Positions 32,898 to 37,310 of a DNA stretch of 37,310 nucleotides are shown here, in pieces. Source of the stretch: Bacteroidales bacterium. Lineage in GTDB: Bacteria > Bacteroidota > Bacteroidia > Bacteroidales > F082. The DNA lies in NCBI GenBank assembly GCA_017460915.1, contig JAFUAA010000043.1:1-37310 (forward strand), in the 5' to 3' direction. Within the stretch, counting starts at the first letter, position 1; each line of letters starts with the position of its first letter. The translations under genes were made by a program, and so were the position numbers. The notes beneath the pieces were generated by a model. It saw nothing but the letters and a program-made list of their open reading frames with translations. It had not been told where the DNA came from and searched no databases.

Positions 32898-33608
32898 TCA
32901 GTTGGTGTAGTCCACTTGGTCTTCGCTGATGAGCGGCATGTAGTTGTAGCGGCGCATTAGTTGCGCGATGGCCAGCACGTCTTTTTGGCAGTAGATCTTG
33001 ATGCGTTCGAGGTCGTTCTCTTGCCAGTACACGCGACCCACCTCGCTGCCGTTGATGTCGTCTTTCGGCGTCGGTATGTCGAGGATGGCGCATAGCAAAT
33101 CCAAAGAGGTGTAGCTCTTATAGTCGCCGAATTTCCAGAACTCCATCGTGTCGATGAAGTTGGTCTCCCAAGGTTTCTTTCCCGCAACTTGCAGAATGTG
33201 TGGGATTTTGATGCCGTTGATAAGCATCCGTCGGGCGATGTAGGGGAAGTCGAACTCCTTGCCGTTGTGGGCGCAAAGTTGGGCTTCGGGATAGTCGTAA
33301 TAGCGGTTGAGCATATTGGCGAAATCGGTGAGCAAGGCTTTCTCGTCGTGACTGTAGAATGATTTCAGGCGGAAGCGCTTGTCGTTGAAGAAGCCCATTG
33401 AGATGCAGATGATCTTGCCAAATTCGGCATAGATGGCAGCGCGGTCGTATATGTCGGCAGGCGTGAGTTCGGCATTGTCGCGGTTGAGTTGTTCGGCCTT
33501 TTTGGCCCATAGTTTTTGCATCCTTTCACTCAGATGGTCGAAGGACTTTTCCTGCGATACGGTCTCGATGTCGAGGAACAGGATTTTGGAGAAGTCGGGA
33601 TATGTCAT
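32898..33608 (-). CDS. Predicted 3'-5' exonuclease, PolB-like DEDD family
   Basis: 236 residues. It contains the three exonuclease motifs: LFLDIETVSQ (D-x-E), LCAHNGKEFDFPYIARRM (Asp in the F-D-F-P segment) and IKIYCQKDVLAIAQLM (Tyr...Asp). This is the RNase H-like fold of PolB proofreading-type exonucleases found as stand-alone proteins in Bacteroidota. No polymerase domain follows. The gene precedes the DUF2779 nuclease by one base and probably forms an operon with it. A role in repair or RNA maturation is possible. Confidence 0.87.
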   Translation of the reverse strand: MTYPDFSKILFLDIETVSQEKSFDHLSERMQKLWAKKAEQLNRDNAELTPADIYDRAAIYAEFGKIICISMGFFNDKRFRLKSFYSHDEKALLTDFANMLNRYYDYPEAQLCAHNGKEFDFPYIARRMLINGIKIPHILQVAGKKPWETNFIDTMEFWKFGDYKSYTSLDLLCAILDIPTPKDDINGSEVGRVYWQENDLERIKIYCQKDVLAIAQLMRRYNYMPLISEDQVDYTN

Positions 33609-33634
33609 ATTTTTTTATTGTTTATTTGTTGTAG

Positions 33635-33653
33635 GGGCGCATTGAATGCGTCC
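33635..33653. repeat. Short GC-rich inverted repeat
   Basis: CGCATT-G-AATGCG, extended by GG/CC pairs, inside GTAGGGGCGCATTGAATGCG. The GTAGGGGCGCATT core resembles a dispersed intergenic repeat of Bacteroidota. It fills most of the 49-base gap between the exonuclease and acylphosphatase genes. Confidence 0.55.
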
Positions 33654-33657
33654 GCAA

Positions 33658-33936
33658 TTATCGTATTTCCTGAAAATCATCATATTTCCCTTTCGGTTCC
33701 ACCGCCTCAATCTTCATGTCCGTAATGTACGAATATGGTGTGCCCTCGCCGCAAAGCAGGGTGAAGCGTTCCAGATTTTTTTCCTCGCCTTCTGCCATGA
33801 TGTGGACGCAGTCGTCGGCATAGTCGTTTTCCACGAAGCCGTTCACCTCGCATTGCAGTCCGTAGCGATGCACGTAACGCCGGAACCCGACATTGAACAC
33901 GCGACCGTAGATCCTTATGTCATACGCTTTTGTCAT
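33658..33936 (-). CDS. acyP: Acylphosphatase
   Basis: 92 residues, the normal size. The active-site region IYGRVFNVGFRRYVHRYG carries the catalytic Arg (V-G-F-R) of the phosphate cradle, and GFVENDYADD carries the conserved Asn. The usual G-R-V-Q-G-V-G-F-R has F-N in place of Q-G, a mild deviation. The enzyme hydrolyses carboxyl-phosphate bonds. The frame extends upstream inside the DUF493 gene, but the ATG at 33936 fits the domain. It overlaps the DUF493 gene by four bases and is coupled to it. Confidence 0.88.
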   Translation of the reverse strand: MTKAYDIRIYGRVFNVGFRRYVHRYGLQCEVNGFVENDYADDCVHIMAEGEEKNLERFTLLCGEGTPYSYITDMKIEAVEPKGKYDDFQEIR

Positions 33937-34199
33937 AATGCAAACTTGATTTCGGGCACGGTCTTCAGGCCATCGTAAACGGCGTTCATCTGTTCCTGGT
34001 TCTCGAGGTCGATGTTGTAGGTGTAGGTGATGTAAGTTCCTTTGGCGCTGGCTCTTGCGCTGACATAGCTGTGTATCGTCTGGCAATCGGCAAACACGCG
34101 GCTGATGTTGGCCTTGCTGTCCTCGATGGGGACGGAGGCGGCCACGATGACCTTGATGTCGAAGTTCTGCGGGAAGATGAGTTTTTCTTGGTCAGACAT
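33933..34199 (-). CDS. DUF493 (YbeD-like) family protein
   Basis: 88 residues. It has the alpha-beta ferredoxin-like pattern of DUF493: FPQNFDIKVIVAAS, a helix (NISRVFAD), then SARASAKGTYITYTYNIDL and a last helix (EQMNAVYDGLKTVPEIKFAL). E. coli YbeD is a known member without a clear role; small ACT-like regulators share the fold. It has a TATCTTTG -7 box at 34222-34229 on the minus strand and is coupled to the acylphosphatase gene downstream. Confidence 0.88.
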   Translation of the reverse strand: MSDQEKLIFPQNFDIKVIVAASVPIEDSKANISRVFADCQTIHSYVSARASAKGTYITYTYNIDLENQEQMNAVYDGLKTVPEIKFAL

Positions 34200-34221
34200 T
34201 TTTCGTGAAATTTATGCGATG

Positions 34222-34310
34222 CAAAGATAGTGATTTTGGGATAGAAAAACGATTTTTGTGGAATGAAACGTCAAATGTTGTCTCTGGCAACAATATTTCT
34301 CGTAATTTTG
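34222..34310. promoter_or_regulatory. Divergent promoters of DUF493 and DUF368 genes
   Basis: On the minus strand TATCTTTG (34222-34229) faces the DUF493 gene. On the plus strand TAATTTTG (34303-34310) with a TTG 22 bases upstream (34278-34280) faces the DUF368 gene. The second would start transcription about 18 bases before the DUF368 ATG. Confidence 0.5.
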
Positions 34311-34334
34311 CGCTATGTAAACAAATTGTAGCAT

Positions 34335-35273
34335 ATGCTGAACTTGTGGCTATCAATCAAAGTGTTCATCAAGGGCATGATTATGGGGGCGGTCAACGTG
34401 TTTCCCATTTCAAGCGGTACCATTTCGCTCGTTTTGGGCGTTTTTGAACGCTTTGTCAATTCGATTAAATCATTGAACCACAAGAATTTCAAGTTGCTTC
34501 GAAAAGGTGAGGTGACAGAATTTGCACAACGCACCGATATCAAGTTTTTGGGCATCATTATGTTGGGATTGGTCGTGGGAATGGTGCTTGCCGCCATTTT
34601 CCTGAAACAGACGCTGCAATCGTATGAAGTGTACACGTGGTCGTTTTTCATCGGCTTGATTTTGGCTTCGGTGGTATATGTGATGAAGCGAGTCGAGAAA
34701 AAAAATCTCAAGAACGGCCTGTTGGTTTTGGCAGGGTTCATCATCTCGTTTGTGCTGTCCATCAAGTCGAATCCATATTCCAACGACAATTTCTTCTACC
34801 TGTTTCTTTGTGGCGTCATTGGAGCAACGGGGATGGTGGTGCCTGGCGTCTCAGGCTCACATCTCATGCTGCTAATGGGCAACTACGAGCTGATTGTCAC
34901 CGAGGCAATCCCCGCGTTGACCAAGGCTTCAACGTTCCTTCACGGCGCAAAGATATTGCTGCCATTCGTTTTAGGCGCCATAGTGAGTATCGTCTCATTT
35001 TCCTATCTGCTCTCGTGGCTTATGCGTGATTACCGCGATGCGACGCTATCCGTCCTTGCGGGATTCATGTTGGGCAGCTTGCCTGTTGTTTATCCTTGGA
35101 AGGAGCCCACGCCCGACATGCTGGATTATGTTTTCCATCTCCCTTCGTGGAATGCCGAGTTTCTGATTGCCGTCGTGATGGCGGTTTTAGGTGCGGTGGC
35201 GGTTTATGTTTTGGAAGTGCTGGCACGCCATAGCGAGAGGAAAATAGCTGAAAGACAATTAAAAACAAAATGA
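34335..35273 (+). CDS. DUF368 polytopic membrane protein, probable polyprenyl-phosphate transporter
   Basis: 312 residues with about eight membrane segments. DUF368 proteins (PopT) have been shown to recycle undecaprenyl phosphate across the inner membrane. The two inverted halves each contain a Gly/Pro-rich re-entrant motif. The second, GATGMVVPGVSGSHLMLLMG, is typical. The first reads KGMIMGAVNVFPISSGTISLVLG, where most members have N-V-I-P-G-V-S-G-G-T, so the Gly-Val pair is changed. This would supply lipid carrier for the wall and for the polysaccharide genes of 7405-12473. The next gene starts two bases after its stop. Confidence 0.85.
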   Translation: MLNLWLSIKVFIKGMIMGAVNVFPISSGTISLVLGVFERFVNSIKSLNHKNFKLLRKGEVTEFAQRTDIKFLGIIMLGLVVGMVLAAIFLKQTLQSYEVYTWSFFIGLILASVVYVMKRVEKKNLKNGLLVLAGFIISFVLSIKSNPYSNDNFFYLFLCGVIGATGMVVPGVSGSHLMLLMGNYELIVTEAIPALTKASTFLHGAKILLPFVLGAIVSIVSFSYLLSWLMRDYRDATLSVLAGFMLGSLPVVYPWKEPTPDMLDYVFHLPSWNAEFLIAVVMAVLGAVAVYVLEVLARHSERKIAERQLKTK

Positions 35274-35274
35274 T

Positions 35275-35514
35275 ATGGCAAGAAAACTGAACAGAATCGA
35301 ATTCACCCTTCGCGAAAGCGAAGACTTCATCCCGCTTATCTCATTGCTCAAGGCCTGCGATGTGGTGTATTCTGGCAGTGAGGCACAAGAGGTCGTCACG
35401 GCAGGCATGGTGCTCCGCAACGGCGAAGTGGAGACGCGCAAGCGCGCCAAGATTACTGCTGGCGAGGTGATTGTGTTTGAGAATTATGAGATTTTGGTTG
35501 AGGGGTGGGATTAA
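35275..35514 (+). CDS. Small S4-domain RNA-binding protein (YbcJ-like)
   Basis: 79 residues. Nearly the whole chain is one S4 domain: FIPLISLLKACDVVYSGSEAQ, VVTAGMVLRNGEVETRKRAK and TAGEVIVFENYEILV, the helix-turn-strand arrangement of YbcJ and other ribosome-associated S4 proteins. A role in ribosome or tRNA handling is likely, but the target is unknown. It starts two bases after the DUF368 stop, in an operon. Confidence 0.88.
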   Translation: MARKLNRIEFTLRESEDFIPLISLLKACDVVYSGSEAQEVVTAGMVLRNGEVETRKRAKITAGEVIVFENYEILVEGWD

Positions 35515-35539
35515 TTAAAATACTACCAATACAATAAAC

Positions 35540-35561
35540 TTTTCGAATAGTTTGTCGAAAA
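35540..35561. promoter_or_regulatory. Inverted repeat upstream of the DUF4160 promoter
   Basis: TTTTCGA (35540-35546) and TCGAAAA (35555-35561) are perfect arms around an eight-base spacer, just upstream of the -33 box. It may be a second operator or an end of the preceding transcript. No T-tract follows directly. Confidence 0.4.
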
Positions 35562-35565
35562 ACAC

Positions 35566-35596
35566 TTGCGGGTAATAAAATTATTACCTATTTTTG
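35566..35596 (+). promoter_or_regulatory. Promoter with an inverted repeat in its spacer (probable operator)
   Basis: A TTG -33 box (35566-35568) and a TATTTTTG -7 box (35589-35596) are separated by 20 bases. Almost the whole spacer (35571-35588) is the perfect inverted repeat GGTAATAA-AA-TTATTACC. A protein bound there would block transcription. The second gene of this operon ends in a helix-turn-helix domain, so self-repression is the natural reading. Confidence 0.65.
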
Positions 35597-35614
35597 CGGT
35601 CAAATCGAACACCA

Positions 35615-35854
35615 ATGCCAACGATATTTACGCTTTTCGGATACAGGTTTCTGTTCTATTCCAATGACCATGCGCCCATTCATGTGCATGTGGTAAAAGG
35701 GAATGCAAAAGCCAAGTTCAACTTGTTTCCTGTGGAACTTGTAGATAATCATGGATTTAAATCAACGGAATTGAAAATGATAGAATCCATTATCGAAGAG
35801 AATGTGGAAACTATCGCCCTGCATTGGAACATGTTTTTCAACTATAGCAAATAA
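35615..35854 (+). CDS. DUF4160 domain protein (toxin-like partner)
   Basis: 79 residues, one compact domain: PTIFTLFGYRFLFYSNDHAP, IHVHVVKGNAKAKFNL and a final ALHWNMFFNYSK. It has the conserved D-H-x-P-x-H-V-H-V motif of DUF4160. The family is small, regularly paired with DUF2442, and is thought to form a toxin-antitoxin-like module, though activity has not been shown to my knowledge. The frame extends to a TTG at 35594, which lies in the -7 box, so 35615 is the start. It is followed after 12 bases by its partner. Confidence 0.8.
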   Translation: MPTIFTLFGYRFLFYSNDHAPIHVHVVKGNAKAKFNLFPVELVDNHGFKSTELKMIESIIEENVETIALHWNMFFNYSK

Positions 35855-35866
35855 GGAGGGAAAACG

Positions 35867-36265
35867 ATGAAAATAGAGAAGATTTGGCTGACGCAGAATG
35901 CCGTTTGGATTCGGACGGAAGATGGCAAAGAGGCTTGCGAGTTGTTTGTGGATTATCCGAGGTTGAGAGATGCAACAGTGGACCAATTGGTCAATTACGA
36001 CTATGACGATTTTGGCATCCATTGGGAGGATTTGGATGAGGATTTGAGTTTTGAAGGCTTTTTCGACAAACAAGAACCGACTTCGCTATACAAACTTTTC
36101 ATGTCCCATCCCGAATTGAATGTCTCTGCTTTGGCGAGGAGAATGGGTATCTCTCAAAGCCTGATGGCGCAATACATCAGCGGCAAGAAGAAAGCCAGCA
36201 AAGCCCGCACCGAATTGATTTTCGATACGATTCACGAAGTAGGGCGGGAGTTGACGACGGTGTGA
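35867..36265 (+). CDS. DUF2442 domain protein with C-terminal helix-turn-helix (antitoxin-like)
   Basis: 132 residues. The N-terminal part (about 1-70, KIEKIWLTQNAVWIRTEDGK, ELFVDYPRLRDAT, FGIHWEDLDEDLSFEGF) is DUF2442. The C-terminal part (about 78-132, LNVSALARRMGISQSLMAQYISGKKKASKAR) is an XRE-type helix-turn-helix. The combination suits an antitoxin that also represses its own promoter through the inverted repeat at 35571-35588. A GGAGG-like sequence (AAGGAGGGAAAACG) precedes the start. Confidence 0.82.
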   Translation: MKIEKIWLTQNAVWIRTEDGKEACELFVDYPRLRDATVDQLVNYDYDDFGIHWEDLDEDLSFEGFFDKQEPTSLYKLFMSHPELNVSALARRMGISQSLMAQYISGKKKASKARTELIFDTIHEVGRELTTV

Positions 36266-36274
36266 AAATAGAAA

Positions 36275-36308
36275 AATCGCCCGTCAGGCTATTTTATGGC
36301 GGGCGATT
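36275..36308. terminator. Hairpin after the DUF4160/DUF2442 pair
   Basis: AATCGCCCG (36275-36283) and CGGGCGATT (36300-36308) form a nine-base stem with a 16-base loop, ten bases after the stop codon. The T-tract behind it is weak (ACTTGTTTT), so it may stop transcription only in part. Confidence 0.55.
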
Positions 36309-36363
36309 ACTTGTTTTGGTCAAATTTGATCAATTACATGCTCCTTTATAAGTAGTACTTGCA

Positions 36364-36675
36364 TCATAAACCAGTTACATAGTAAAATCTTCCGCCATCC
36401 ATTTGACGTCCCAATCTTCTTTCTCCACTTCTTGAGCATGCCGTACTGCATTCGGATTTTGCTTCATCTTTTGCTGCTTCAGGCGTGTCTTTACAAACTG
36501 GGAAGATTTCGCTTTTAAATGAGTCTTTTGTTTTGACTTGGTGACACAAATCTTCATCCTCATAATAATGAGTGGTTACTTTGACACTAACAGTAACTTC
36601 ATAGAGGTTTTGAGCTTTTGTTGTTGAAATTCAGATTCCTGCAAATAACAGGATTGCTAAAAACACTTTCTTCAT
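36364..36675 (-). pseudogene. Small exported Cys-containing protein, broken by a stop in the signal peptide
   Basis: 103 codons read on the minus strand. The start MKKVFLAILLFAGI is a normal signal peptide, but codon 15 is TGA (36631-36633), after which ISTTKAQNLYEVTVSVKV continues without interruption to the natural stop. A single base change (TCA to TGA) would explain it, and the restored signal would end at TKAQ. The mature part has Cys in LCHQVKTK, PVCKDT, SECSTAC and about 80 residues in all. I do not recognise the family. A TAATTTTG -7 box lies upstream. It could be a recent pseudogene, a sequencing error, or the stop may be read through at low level. Confidence 0.6.
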
Positions 36676-36721
36676 TTTTCTTTGTTTTAAGTTAGACTTT
36701 AGACTGGATGATTTTACGCCG

Positions 36722-36729
36722 CAAAATTA
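36722..36729 (-). promoter_or_regulatory. -7 box of the broken small exported-protein gene
   Basis: TAATTTTG on the minus strand, 47 bases before the ATG at 36675. No convincing -33 box. Just upstream lies an inverted repeat, TTTCCAC/GTGGAAA (36771-36790), of unknown role. Confidence 0.4.
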
Positions 36730-36857
36730 CGCACATCCCTCAAATCAATTATTATCAAAACCGTCGAAGCTTTCCACATTTCCGTGGAAACTTTTCACGG
36801 CTGGATAGCGGATACTGCATTCAACATTTCGGCTAATTGAAGGACAGTTTCAGGAGA

Positions 36858-37118
36858 TTAGTTGTCAAGATGAATCGTGAGCGATGAAGTTTGCGGAATC
36901 AATCCGTAGTGCCGTTTCACATCGGTCAGGAAATTGTGTTTCAACACCAAGGATATTTTGGCCAGCTGTATGGAATCAATACTGGGACGCTCGAAGATGC
37001 TGTAAACCGTGGTGCGTTCCAGATGGATTTGCCGCGCAAACTCCGAAATGCTCATCCCGCTCTCGTCGAAGACGGCTTTGATCATTTGTCCGATATGGAG
37101 TTGGTTTTGCGTGGCCAT
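36858..37118 (-). CDS. XRE-family helix-turn-helix regulator
   Basis: 86 residues. The helix-turn-helix spans about 8-65 (LHIGQMIKAVFDESGMSISE, FARQIHLERTTVYSIFERPS, IQLAKISLVLKHNFL). This is a small Bacteroidota type that carries little more than the DNA-binding domain and a short tail (PQTSSLTIHLDN). Its target is not known. It reads toward the small broken gene. Confidence 0.8.
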   Translation of the reverse strand: MATQNQLHIGQMIKAVFDESGMSISEFARQIHLERTTVYSIFERPSIDSIQLAKISLVLKHNFLTDVKRHYGLIPQTSSLTIHLDN

Positions 37119-37310
37119 GGTGCAGTGTCGTTTTGGGTGATGACACGAAAAAAGCGTGGAATTTATTTCGACTTATAGGTCATTTTGCAGGCTGAGACAG
37201 CATCGAAAAGGCGATAGACACTGGCGATTCCAACGATTGAAACGTTTCAGTAGCAAAATCGAGCTTTGGGATTGCTCTAAGGGTCAAAATGCAGGCTGCG
37301 ATATGGCCGA
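37119..37310. other. Upstream region of the XRE regulator, to the window edge
   Basis: No gene is seen. A perfect 12-base palindrome, TGAAACGTTTCA, lies at 37238-37249 and could be a regulator site. Two similar sequences, TTTTGCAGGCTG and AAATGCAGGCTG, occur 100 bases apart; no significance is claimed. Confidence 0.35.

Noticed and set aside
36631-36633. Selenocysteine at the in-frame TGA
   Set aside because: The position is within the signal peptide, where Sec has no role, and no SECIS-like hairpin is evident directly after the codon.
1-37310. CRISPR array, prophage or integrative element
   Set aside because: No regularly spaced direct repeats, integrase, capsid, terminase or conjugation genes are seen. 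Neither tRNA gene shows an attachment-type duplication.

Overview
The window looks like chromosomal DNA of a Bacteroidota, most likely a Bacteroidales species. Many genes are preceded by the Bacteroidota -7 promoter box (TAnnTTTG), in several cases with a TTG or TTTG about 19 bases further upstream. There is a CotH protein with a type IX secretion C-terminal domain, a PorV/PorQ-like outer-membrane protein, a GldI-like lipoprotein, and DUF4301, DUF2779 and DUF368 genes. No phage, integrase or CRISPR array is visible. Dispersed palindromic repeats and the remnant of a REP-associated transposase are the only mobile-type sequences.

Layout. 1-221: promoter and boxA-containing leader of what is probably an rRNA operon leaving the window on the left. 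322-2068: AlbA_2-type protein and a small XRE regulator. 2138-7254 (+): nrnA followed by four FKBP-type lipoproteins, closed by a bidirectional terminator. 7405-12473 (-): polysaccharide export and assembly genes (flippase, two Wzz-like proteins, O-antigen ligase/polymerase) with no glycosyltransferase. 12596-16764 (+): clpS, a RelA/SpoT homologue with a ruined hydrolase site, and the CotH/T9SS protein. 16767-21183 (-): a Cys-rich peptide system of the CXXX-repeat radical SAM type joined to tatA and tatC. 21210-25419 (-): transposase remnant, DUF1295 membrane protein, helix-hairpin-helix protein and PorV/PorQ-like protein. 25517-27045 (+): DUF456 and LOG-family proteins. 27057-34199: DUF4301, two tRNA-Leu genes, an RluA-type pseudouridine synthase, dnaB, a DUF2779 nuclease with a PolB-like exonuclease, acylphosphatase and DUF493. 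34335-36265 (+): DUF368 transporter, S4 protein and a DUF4160/DUF2442-HTH pair. 36364-37310: a broken small secreted-protein gene and an XRE regulator.

The most interesting region is 16767-21183. Two precursor peptides carry runs of C-x3-C repeats behind almost identical leaders that look like twin-arginine (Tat) signals (GRREFFK, hydrophobic stretch, VIA). They are followed by a radical SAM/SPASM maturase, a SPASM-like maturase without the radical SAM motif, and a small accessory protein whose stop codon overlaps the start of tatA, which in turn overlaps tatC. The inference is that the peptides are modified in the cytoplasm and exported folded by a dedicated Tat pathway. The locus also looks damaged: the radical SAM gene carries two opposite frameshifts, tatC lacks its central membrane segments, and a repeat-filled gap splits the gene order. 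This could be real decay or local assembly error.

All calls come from reading the sequence and from memory of protein families. No database search or structure prediction was run.
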